From assembly GCA_029339195.1 (NCBI GenBank), contig JAPTJF010000048.1:1-64000 (forward strand): DNA of 64,000 nucleotides. Reading direction: 5' to 3'. The notes below the pieces were generated by a model. The model saw only the letters and a list, made by a program, of their open reading frames with translations. It searched no databases and was not told the origin of the DNA. Position 1 is the first letter of the stretch. The number at the start of each line of letters is the position of its first letter. Position numbers and translations under genes: made by a program. The stretch is from Micractinium sp. NFX-FRZ (Eukaryota; Chlorophyta; Trebouxiophyceae; Chlorellales; Chlorellaceae). This document shows, in pieces, positions 9,901 to 20,772 of this stretch.

Positions 9901-12900
9901 CCCACCATCAACCCACCCTCGCACCTCTCGCGTGAGCAGCGCCGCCACCTGCTCGTCCGTCAGCTCCCGCTTGCTGCGCAGCCGCGCCTCCACGGCGCGC
10001 CGAGCCTCCGCCGCCTCCTCGCGAGAGCACAGCTGCGGGCAACTCGGCGGGGGCAAGAGCAGAGGGGTCGGGGTGGAGGGTGGGCAGCGTGCTGGCTGGG
10101 GGATGCTGGTTGCTTCTGCCGCCTCCCCACGCACACGAGCACACCTGCAGTGAGGGGGCAGGACATGGCCGCGGCAGAAGGTGCAAGGGGCAAGAGGGGT
10201 TGAGTAGGGCAGCTGGTTCACTCCAACGGCCGGCACCCGCAGCCGGCTCCACAGCACACATGCGCACAACGCGCCGCACCACACTCCGCTCAAAGTGCCT
10301 GCGCACAGCATGCCAGGCACCCGCATCACAGCTTCCGCAAAACTCCTCAGCACAGGTCCCATCCCCCACCTCTGCCGCCTGCTCCTCCATCACCGCCAGC
10401 TCAGCGCCCTTCTCCGCCGCCAGCCGGGTCCAGCTGGCCTGCTTGGTCGCCAGGTCATCCACCCATTGCTGCATCTCATGCAGCCGCGCCTCCACCTGCT
10501 CACGGGGTGTGCACACTAAGTGAGGAGTGAGAGGCATGTACTTCACATCACGAGGCAGGCCAGCCGCCTGCACAGCCCGCCTGCCACCTCACCTCCGCCT
10601 CCCACTGCTCGGAAACGTGGGCCTGGCTACCCAGCTTGACCAGCTGCTTAGCACAGGCGCTCCCGTGCATAAAACAGCAAGCCTGTGACTAGCCTGCACC
10701 TCCGTTTCCTCAAGTACACACGCCACCCACCTCTGCCCCCTGCCGCGAATCCTGCTCATACGTGGCCATGAACTGCTCGTTCTCCTCCTGCAGCCGGTGC
10801 AGCGCAACCCTGCAAGGCAGCCATCAAACCACACAAGGGGACAGGGCATCGTCAGTGGGAGGCTATGAGGCAGGCCTTCTTGCCACGCCGAAGCTTGCTG
10901 GTAACAGGCGCAGCTGCCCCGAAGTTGGTGTTCACAACCCTCCCCCCCCTCTATGGCCTGCCCCCTCACCTCTTCTCCTCGTGCGCCGCCCCTGCCTGCT
11001 GCTCCGCTGCCTGCGCCTGCTCCAGCGCGTCCTGCCGCTCCCGCAGCTGGTGCTCCAAATCAATGCACGCCTGGGCGGCCTGCACACATTGGCCAGGCAG
11101 GAAGGCAGCGTGGCAGCTGGGCGGTGGGCAGATGGACAGTCAGGGCGGTGGTCCAAATCGGCTAATGCAGATGCACGCCTAGGCGGCCTGCCCATGCGGG
11201 CAAGGGGGCAGCGGAGACAGGAGGTCGAGGGCTGGGGAGGCAAGAAGGCGAGCAGCGGAGAGAGCCACGTGTGCACCGTCCTCCACTTCACCAGCAGGTG
11301 ACCGAACCTGCCAGCCCCTCTTCCTCCCACTACAACCCGCCCCCCTGCTACGAAAGGTTCCCTGTGCTGCCCCGTGGCTTCGCTACACCAGGGGAGCCCT
11401 CGGTGCCCATCCCCCCCAGCTTGCCTGCCAGATCTCGGCCTGCACCGCCTCCCCACCATCCTCCTGGGTGGCCGCCATCACGTCGGGAGGCAGCTGCTGC
11501 GTCAACTGCGTCAGCGAGCTTTTCGCCTCCCACTGCAGAGGGTGGCAGGCGGGGGAGCGGGAGTGCGGCAAGGTGTGCAGCCAGTGGGCAGGCAGGCAGG
11601 CAGGCAGAACCGCAGGCAGCAAAGAGGGCAACACGCACGCAGGCAGGCAGGCACAGGTAGGTCAGCAAGCATGTAGGCAGCCAATCATACAAGCGCCCGC
11701 CACAGGGCACTCACACCTTCATGCCCCTCCAGCGCAAACCAGCAGTGCCTTTGAATCCTGCCCACACCCTGCCCACCGCCCACCCTCTTCAACCCGCCCC
11801 CTGCTCACCTCATATGAATCCTGCCCACACCCTGCCCACCGCCCACCCTCTTCAACCCGCCCCCTGCTCACCTCCTTCTTCTTGGCCCCCTGCAGCGCCT
11901 TGCGCGCCGCCCGCTCCGCCGCGTCGGCCGCCTGCACCGCCTCCCGCGCCCGCTGCAGCTCCTCCTCCTGCCCCGCCAGCTCACCCTGCAGCCGCCGCAC
12001 CTCGCCCTCCAGCTCAGACACCTGGCGGGCGCAAAGAGCGCAAGGAAAGGGAAGGGGTGAGGGGTACAAGAGGCCGGGCAAGGCGGGGCAGCCGCCCGCA
12101 CATCCGCCCTCCCGGTCTGACACCTGGCAGGTGTGAACTCGTAGAAGTGGGTGGGGTGATATGGTCGGCAGGGGGAAGATGAGGAAAGTAACTAGCAACA
12201 CGCAGGGGCGTGCAAGGGGGCAGCGCAGGCCGGGCACATTCGCAGGCGGTCACTCCAGCCGCAACCAGGCATACCTGCTGCGCCGCGCTCTGCCCAAGCC
12301 GCGCGCCGCGCAGCCAGTAGGGCGCCGCCAGGGAGGTCTGAGTGGAGCCGCGGCGGTAGTACCTGCAGTACCACGGGGTCATGTGATCGAAGACATCACA
12401 CAGCAGTTGCACTAAACATGCGTGCACATGGCAGTTGGGTGTGTGTGGAGCAGTGGCAGCAGTGCCTGCTAGAGCAGGGCGGCAAGGAGGAACCACAGCC
12501 CGTGCAGGCCCCTCTCACTTCTGGCCATCTTCCGTGTAGCAGGCAATCACGTTGGCGCTCTGCCAGCCAGCGCGCTCCCCATCCTGCCTGTTCCCCGCCA
12601 CCGCGATTTTCTCTGCGGCAACAAGGCGGCAGCACACAGGAAGGGTCAGCCGGGGTCGGTATCCTCAGCAGGCAGGCCACGGATGTGAGCAGCACCCAAG
12701 TAACAACCCCCTCCACCACCACACATGAGCGAGATGATCGCTGAGAAAGAATGAATGTGCGCTCACTTACCGATGTGTGCCGTGTCCACCAGGTTGTTCA
12801 GTATGGGCGCCGCCAGCTTTTTGTCTGTGCAGCGCAGCAGGCGGTAGATGGTGGGCAGCTCGGGGGGCGGCTGCGAGCCCGGCGGGATGCTGTGCGCGGC

Positions 12901-15900
12901 GTGGTCAAAGTTGACCACAAAGACTTGGGGCCGCATCGGCTGGCCTGCATTTTGATAGGAGACAAGAACAACCAAGGAAATGGGCTCCGCGTGCCAGGGA
13001 GGCAGGGAAGGAGTGGGAGGGCAAGCGGGAGCCAGTGGAGACCGCTCACGCTACCTCTGCCCGCTGCTCGTGCTGCCCAAGCATGCAGGCAGGCAGAGCC
13101 CCGCTGCCCAAGCAGGATACCAGCCCACCCTCAGCCACCTGCAAAGGGCTGCCAGCGCGCCCACCGTTCACAAAATGCTGCCTGCACCCTACCACCTGAA
13201 CCATGCAGATGCAGGCCCAAGGTGGGGTGGGTGAGGCCCTTCCACCACGCACACAGAAGTGCAGCCGACCCACCCACCCACCCACCCACCCACCCGCAAA
13301 GTGCTGGCCAATCATGCGGCGCAGGAGGTGCGAGTCTGCCATGGTGTGCACCAGGAAGGCGTTGAGGTGCAGGCTGATGGCGGCCTCAACCGCCAGGCCC
13401 CACCTGCAGGGGTTGGTAAAGACAGTTTGGAGGACAGAAAGAGGGCGGAGCTGGAGTCAGCAATGGGAGGGGCGTTGAAGTGCAGGCTGATGGCGGCCTC
13501 AAATGCCAGGCCCCACCTGCGGGTGGTGTGCGGGAACAGCATGGGGCGAGGCAAGCGCTGTGCACGGCAGGAGAACCACGTGTTGGCTTGAGCCAACACC
13601 AGGATGCGGGCGGGACATGAAGGCGGGACACGCGGCGCGGGCGGCAGCGGCCGCAGAGCACCTGGTCCTGGGGTTGTGTGTTGGAGGCAGGCCAGCGTCA
13701 GCACCACCAGCACCCTCCCAACCCTCACCCTGAGGTGCTCCACCCCTCTCAGCCCCCTTGCCCCCGCGCTTGCCTGCTGTCCTGCAGCGTCAGGTGCTGC
13801 CCCACCGGCCCGATGGGCGGCCGGCTGAACTGCCCCGCCGCCTTCTTGACGGCCGCCACCAAGCGCACCGCCGCCTGGCCACCAAACGCCGCCAGCTTGC
13901 TGCGCCCGGCCTCCTTGATCTGCCCAATGTCACGCTGCAGATCCTTGATCTGCCGGTCCGTGGCAAAGCACCGCGTGCGCGCGTCCTCCGCCTGCTGGTG
14001 CGCCGCCTTGGTGGCGGCACACGCCGCCTGGTACGCGGAGTCCACGCCCGCCGCCTGCGCAGCGTGGTGCAGCAAGAGCTCCGGTCAGGCAGGGGCAGGG
14101 CAGGGCGGGAAGGGTGCCAAGTGGCTGACAGCACATGGCCGGCAGCTGTACTGCTTGCGGCTGCTGTGGAACATACTGCTGCTGTGCGCTGCAGCATCAC
14201 TGATCCCAGCACACACGCAGCAGTCTCCCAGCATCGGCACCGTGAAGGCGCCCAACCTGTGCGCCCCCCCCACAAATCGCACCTCACGGTGGCACGCCTC
14301 CTCCTCGGCCTGTGCCACCTCCAAGTCCCGCTGGTACGCAGCCACCTGCGCAGAAGCGTCAGGAAGCAGTAGCTTTAGGATCGGCGGACACTTTGGCAGC
14401 CGCAGCAGCAGCTGACGTCCTGTCCTTGTCAGGGCGCGCACAGCCGTCAGTCGCACTGCTGCTGCATGGGGGTCCACACCTGCCCCTGCAGCGCCCCAAC
14501 ACCTGGTGCCCCCGGCCGCGGCTGCCCCGCCCCCGCCCCCGCCCCCGCCCCCGGCTGCCCCAGCAGGGCCCACACCTGCGCCTGGGTGGCTGCCACCATG
14601 TCGTCCTTGGTCTCCCGGGCAGCGCTCTCCAGGTTCTGTGGGGCCAAGGGTGCAAGGGGAGAGGCAACTCGACTAGGGAAGGTGGGCGGGCACCATGCAG
14701 AAGGGATGCCAGCAGGGGGCAGACCTGCCAGGGAGGCGAACAGGCGCACCCAGCGCGTGCCACCGCGCCACGGGCGGGCCCCAGACCCAGCGCGCCTCGC
14801 TACTCAAGACTTGCTCCTTCCCCAGGTGCCGAAATTTTAAAATAATTACTGTTTGAATCCACCACTCCTTCCCCCCCGTGCAGCAATCCTCTATACCCAC
14901 CCACACACGCACACACGCCGCCCTGCGCCGGCGCACCTCCTTCTGCGCCTGCGCCTCTGCCAGCGCCTCCCGCAGCTGCCGGATCTTGGCGTCCGCCGCC
15001 CGCACCCGCTTGTGCGCCTCCTTCTGCCCCGCCCTCAAAGACTCCACCTCGCCCAGCAGCTCGGCGGAGCGCTGGTTGAAGGAGGCAATGAAGTGGGCCT
15101 GCCGCAGTGGGGGAGAAGGCACATGAGAGAGGTCAGGGGCAGGGCAGGGTGGGGGGTGGCATGAGACACACATGGGTGAGGCGAGGCACATGGGCAGGCG
15201 GGCAGTGTGGGCCGGGTGGGCAGGTGGTCCAACACAAGACGAAGGGAGGGCAGGGAGGCTGGCATATTGCAGCCTGCGCGACAGCACCCCTGAGAAGCGG
15301 CCCACCAACTGCGCTTGCGTGCATTTTGCCCTCCTGCCCCCCACCCACAACCGCCCACCCACCTTGCAAGCCAATGCCTTCTCATCACCGCTGCCTCACG
15401 CTGCAGCCACGCACGCGCCTGCTCCCAGCACCTCCCGCTCCCATCAGCCCATCTGCAAGAGCCCCTGCCCCCCACCCTCTGCCCACCTTGCCATCCACCG
15501 CCTCCTTCATCGCCGCCGCCTCCCGCTGCAGCTCCTCCAGGCGAGCTGTCGCCTCCTCCACCTGCTGCGGCAGCTGCCCCTCCAGGGCGTCACGAATGAG
15601 GGCCAGCCCCTGCGCCTGATCCTCCACCACAGCCCACATGAGCACCTGGCAGGGGAGGGAAGAAAAAGCACGCGGGAGGCTGGTTGAGAGCGGGGTGGTG
15701 GGACACACAGAGCATGTGCGCTACCTGCCGTGCGGTGCCTAGCAGCTCAGCGCCAGCGAAACCCGGCTGCGCAGCTGTGCCCCTGGCGGGCGGCCATGGT
15801 TGTGGCACCGCTCCACAAAACAAAAAGCCAGCATCCCCATCTAAACCCTACCTGCTAACTACACTACCAACACAGCTTCTGCCCGGTGCCACCCTGCCGT

Positions 15901-18900
15901 TCCAAGCCAGCTGCTCCACCTCCGTGCACCACCCCTCAATGGCCCTGAGTCCTCCTTTTGCTCCCTCCCCCTTGCCCCCTCTCCCTTCCCTCTCCCCCAC
16001 CCCCTCACCATCTCCAGCTGCTCCACCTCGGTGCGCCACCCCTCAATGCCCTCCAGCGCAGCAATGCTCTTGCGCAGCTCGCCGTGCTCGGCCACCATCT
16101 TCTCATACTCCTCTCGGATCTGGAGGACACGGGTTGTGCAGGAGGGAGTCAGCAAACAAGGGAGAGGTATGAGCAGGGTCATTCAGTCGAGATTCGTCGC
16201 CACCAACGCTTGCATACTCCTCGCGGACATGCAGGTGTGGGTGGGGCGCAGAACTGAGTTCTAAAACCAGACAGGAACGTGCGGCCGGATAGTTGGGGAG
16301 ACTGCTCAGCCACAGTGAGTACACCAGGTGGTGTCTGAGCAGCGCCCGCCACTACCGGGCCATCCCAACCACACTGCAGCCAGTCCCAGCTAACGTGGAG
16401 CGATGCCCTGGCCCCTTACCGACACAACGGCCTCCTCCATCTCTCTGATCTGCGCCTTGGAGGTTTCCAGGCTGTAGGCAATCTGGTCCAGCGAGGTGGC
16501 CTCCATGTACAGCTGGTACTTCTCCTGGTCCGCCTGCAGTACAATGTGATACGGCAGCAGCACAGGGCAGTACAACGCATGAGAGTGCATGAGAGAGGCT
16601 GCAGGCAACCTAAGCGCCGCACGTGGGCTCGTGCTCCGCACTTGCCCTCACATCAGCGCGTGGGTGGTGTTGCTTTCCAGGGCTGACCTGGTTGCTGCTG
16701 CGTGCCGCAACCCTCCAGACACAGAGTAACGCCCCAGCACACCCTCCTTGCACAAAGCGACGCCCCAGCACAGCCCCCCACGTACAGAGAGCACACCCCA
16801 GGGTAGCCCCCCTGCCCACCTTGCTGCTGCTGCCCGCCAGGAAGTTGCGGGCGGTGTCCTGGGTCATCACGGTCACCGGGTTGGCGGCGTTCAGCCCCAG
16901 CGTCTGCAGCATGGCATCCAGGTCCTCGCGCTTGCGCCCGTGCACCCTGCAAGCAGGTGAAGTGAGAAGCGGGCAAGTCAGAAGAATAAAAAGAAGAAGA
17001 AGGCAGATGGGCAGGCAGCGCCTTCAGCATGGCTCCCAGGCCTTGGCACTTGTTTACAGCCATGCACGCATGGTGCAGGCAGGGAGGGTGACAAGCAGGC
17101 AATGCGGAAGCAGTCAGGCAGTCAGGCGAGGAGGCGGGCAGGCACCATTTCACCCCCACCCCACCCACCCCATACTGCCGCTGCTGTCCTTCAGAGTGAT
17201 TGCATGAAAACATTGCGCATGTGTGTGCCAGCAGCCCATCAGTACACCGAACCAAACTGGCCCGCCCCAGCCACCCCTAGCACCCACCTGCCGCTGGCGT
17301 CCTTGAGCGCGTACGAAGAGGCGGTGCCTGTGTGTGCGATGCGCCGCTCCACGGTGATGGTGTCCCCAAAGGTGGCGTGCCGGAAGGCGTCGTAGCCGCG
17401 GAAGGGCCGGTTCCACACGGTCACACGGATGATCGCCTCGTCAGCGCCCGTGCGGATGAGCTGCACGGGATCCGGACGACAGAGGCAACGTGGCCCAACA
17501 TAATCAAGTACATGAGGGGCGGCGGTAAAAACGGCGCCTTGCAGGCATTTGGAGCGCCGATGAGGCTGCCGCCACCCGGCATCCCAGCAGCCCCTGCGCG
17601 CTCCCAAGCCGCTGCCCCTCTCTGCACCGCCCGCCCACCTTTTTGAAGCTGTTGGCGCGCCCCGTGTTGGAGGCCTTCACCCCCAGGCAGCACTGCAGCG
17701 CCTGCAGCACCGCCGACTTGCCGCTGCCGTTGGTGCCGCTCACAAAGGTGACGTGCTGCAGAGGAACGAGAACATTGTGGGGAGGGGGAGCGGGGGAGGT
17801 AGTGTGTTGCACCTTGCTGCTGCCAATGGTGGTGCACAAAAAGTGACCACAGGGATGAAGTAAGTTGAAGAGAGCACAGGCCCCAGGAACCCAAGCAACC
17901 AGGCCACAGGCCCCCGCCAGCATACAGCTTGAGCAGCCCAGCACAAACCCAAGCAACCAGGCCAGAAATGGCATCAGCATCAGCATCAGGATCAGCAGAC
18001 CCATATGGCACAAGCGAACGCATATGGCACAAGCGCAGCAGCCAGGCATATGGCACAAGCGAAGCAGCAGGCCCGAGAAGCAGAACAAAGGGGGCGTTTT
18101 CTCTCACCTCTGCAAACTGCATCTTGAAGTTTTCGTGGCACATGAAGTTGGTGACCTGCAGGAATCACGGCGAGCGCAAGCTTGTTTGATTAAAAGAAGC
18201 TGTGTCAGGCAGACAAGCAGCTCCTGAGGCCTGCATGGGGAAGGGCAAGCGAGCAGAGTAGGCAGCACATGCGACAAAGCAGGCAGGCAGGCAGGCAGGC
18301 AGGCACAGCACGCGCATGTCGCTGATGACCTGGCTGGAGTGGGAGATGAGCAGGCATGGGGTGCAAGCCTGGGTGGGCAGGCAGCTGGGTGCTGCACCGC
18401 ATGATGTGCCGCAGGCTGCCACATCATCCCACTGCCGGGCCGTGTGCCCTGGGCCAGGCACTTACGCTCCCCCCGCCCTTCCAGCCCACCCACCTCAATT
18501 TCCTTCAGGTGCCCGGACAGCCCCATGATGCGCATGCCGCCCTCGCCCACTGGATAAGGCACCTGTGTTGGCGTGAGGCAGGGCAGAAGGGGCGGGGCAG
18601 GGTGGGGGGCGTGTTGAAGGGCAGCACGCCGCAAGTTTGCAAGGAATCCCTGGGGTCGCAAGCATTGCCAGCAGCAGCAGCAGCAGGGGGGCATTAGTCG
18701 GGTCTGACTGCAGAGTCGTGCGTCGTGCTGTGCTCCTCGTCACATCCTCATCATGAAGCCTCATGCCCACCCCCACTCCCGGCCCAGCACCCACCTGGCT
18801 CTCCGAGGCCAGCTGCGCCATTAGGGCGGCGCCTCCCGGAGCCTGCTGCCCCGGCTGGCGCAGCCCAAAGCGCGACCGGATGGCGGTCTCTTGCCCCGCC

Positions 18901-19921
18901 GCCGCCGCCCCGCGCTTGGCGGCACGCGGTTCCTCGTACGCAAAATCGTCATCCACCCGCCGCTTTGTGTCCCGCCTGCGGAAAGGATGAGTCAAGTCAT
19001 TGTGTGTGTGTGTGTGGTGTGTGAGGGCATGCACAGCATCCACACGTCGCATGCTCTTGTGCCATGTGGGGATGGTGAAGGCGGCAGGGCGGGTGGTGCG
19101 GGTAGGGCGCGTGTGCCTTGTGGCGGTGGCAGGGAAGGCAGGGAAGGAGGCATTGCGTCTGGGCATGGCTTGCTGCTGGAGGCCACGTGGGTGCTGCCAC
19201 GTGGACAGGGCCGATCCGCGCCATCCCAGCCCTGCCCACTCGGCCACGCATGCCACCAGCCCGGCCCGCGGCCCCCACACACCTGCTGCGCCGCTCTTCG
19301 CCCGCGTTGCGGCTGCGGTCGGTGGCATCTTCCAGCACGCGCCGCCGCTTGATCTGCGCCGCCGCCGCTGCCATGGCAGCGGCTGCCTCATTCTCATCAT
19401 TCTCCCCTCCATCGTCACTACCGCCATGGTGGGCGCGCCGCCGCCGCCGCCCCCCGGCTGCTGCATTCTCTGCGTCGGCGCCGCCTGCGCCGCCGCCCCC
19501 TGCCAGGGCAGCCAGAAGGCGCTCCTTTTCGGCAGGGTTGAGCAGCGACTCCAGCAACTCCTCAGGCGCCAGTTCGTTCTTGTCGCCGTCCTCGTACCTG
19601 TAAAAAGTGATGCACGGAAGGCAGGAGTGGCATGGCGGGGCAGGCGGGGCGGCGCGACCGCCGCTGAAACGCAACATGGAACTGTCGGCAGCTGGCGAGA
19701 GGGGGATGCCTGGCCCTGCTCGCGGCCTGCCATGCTCGCCACCGGCCACCTCTGGCCCTCCAGACTCACCGAACGTCGAAAAGCAGCGGCCAAAGCACGC
19801 CGTCCTTGTCTATGCTGTCCCGCACCACCCTCTTGACCTTGCCGTGGAACAGCTGATCGTCGAACTGTGTTGCGATCGGCTGCCCAACGTACGTTCGCGC
19901 CTGCTGCAGCGTGAGCGCCAT
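5836..19921 (-). CDS. SMC6: SMC6 (SMC5/6 complex ATPase) with an N-terminal Tudor-like domain
   Basis: About 34 short exons on the minus strand encode roughly 1,200 residues. Exons 1-2 (19770-19921, 19284-19600) give a Tudor-like fold ending in VRYEDGDKNELAPEELLESL, followed by a basic and Ala-rich linker. Then come the SMC6 head half (Walker A GTNGSGKSA at 17640-17757; Q-loop NPVTVMTQDTARNFL at 16821-16945), coiled coil 1, the hinge (about 12270-13403), coiled coil 2, and the second head half. That half has signature LSGGERSYTT (7436-7520), Walker B DEFDV on a 15-nt exon (7117-7131), then FMDAINRR and FIFLSPQ. DEFDVFMD-x-NRR is typical of SMC6 rather than SMC5 or SMC1-4. The protein would act in the nucleus in DNA repair and replication-fork stability with SMC5 and the NSE subunits. 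Several introns carry copies of neighbouring exon edges. Confidence 0.92.
6233..6254 (+). repeat. Interstitial telomere repeat (TTTAGGG type) in an SMC6 intron
   Basis: Three contiguous TTAGGG-containing units (ATTAGGG, then TTTAGGG twice) lie in an intron near the 3' end of SMC6. TTTAGGG is the plant and Chlorella telomere unit; Chlamydomonas uses TTTTAGGG. Confidence 0.9.
11753..11875 (-). repeat. 63-bp tandem duplication spanning an SMC6 donor site
   Basis: Two nearly perfect direct copies lie end to end. Each ends with a CTCACCT, which on the coding strand is an AGGTGAG donor. The copy nearest the exon (11816-11875) supplies the donor used here; the other is an intact spare about 60 bases into the intron. 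Confidence 0.85.
13259..13293 (+). repeat. CCCA microsatellite in an SMC6 intron
   Basis: About eight consecutive CCCA units form a simple tetranucleotide repeat. It lies next to the acceptor-proximal part of the intron flanking the hinge exons. Confidence 0.85.
18281..18305 (+). repeat. GGCA microsatellite in an SMC6 intron
   Basis: A run of about six GGCA units lies in the intron upstream of the exon that encodes the N-terminal strand of the SMC6 head. Confidence 0.8.
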
Positions 19922-20772
19922 TCTGGCACCCCGCGCTTGAACTCAAAGCCCCGCCCGCAGCAATGAGAGGTTGCCGAGCAGTGCTCAGGGACTGATGCCG
20001 CGGGGCGTGCGGCGGGTCGCTTTTGGAATGATGGGCGTTGGGCGGAATTTTCAACCAGGTGGCGGTGGTGCACGCCGTGCATAGCAGGCCCGCAGAAGGG
20101 AGTGAAAGGGAGTGAAACGGGTCCCGCATGCATATGGTCAGGCCAGTCCCTATGCAGAGGCGTGCAATCACCAATCTGGTGAATTGCCCGTGCAGCGCCT
20201 GCCGCACTGCAACCTGCAGGCAGTGCAGGCCACTGCCGCAAGGACCCCACCCGGGACACCCACCCGGACACCCACCCAGACTGCTTGGCATCACAAACCT
20301 TTGCAATAACCAACACATGCTCTCTCCTGGCGCCTACATTTGCAGAGCAATGTCACACTGCTTTGAGGACCGCCGGACACAGTGAGGTGCTGCCACGCAG
20401 ACGTTCGCGGCAGCAGAGGGAGCAGGCTCAAGCGCAAGCCTGCGCGGCACGTGCCTTCTGCCTTGAGGGAGCGCATCTGAACTGGAAATGGTGTGGAGGA
20501 ATGGGCTGCAGGTGCTGGGAGGTAAGGTATGCATGGGCACGGATGCTGCGCAACAGTGATGACGGGCCGCACGCTGTGGCACCCGGGTTGGCTGCTGGCT
20601 GAGCTACATGATAGTAGTTCAGCTCCAGCGCACCCCACCCACCAATCCTTGCTCTGCGGTGTCTCTCAACCGCCAGTGCGAGGCTGCTAAAGCACCAAGC
20701 AGCCCGGGTAGGCGGCCCTCAGAGGACCGCCTCACCAGTGTCGCGGTTAACTTACAGTATCTCCCCCCGGCC
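19922..20772. promoter_or_regulatory. Divergent intergenic region between SMC6 and the VMO-I-like gene
   Basis: The two genes start back to back 851 bp apart, so this stretch must hold both promoters and both 5' UTRs. A short triplet of GGACACCCACC-like units lies near 20250-20280. No TATA box or other named element can be assigned by eye. Confidence 0.5.

Noticed and set aside
14511..14560. CCCCCGCCC run as a regulatory element
   Set aside because: Simple-sequence tract within an SMC6 intron; no supporting context.
5836..19921. Assigning the minus-strand ATPase to SMC5 or a cohesin/condensin SMC
   Set aside because: DEFDVFMD-x-NRR, the QDTARNFL loop and the hinge pattern fit SMC6; SMC1-4 have a different Walker B context.
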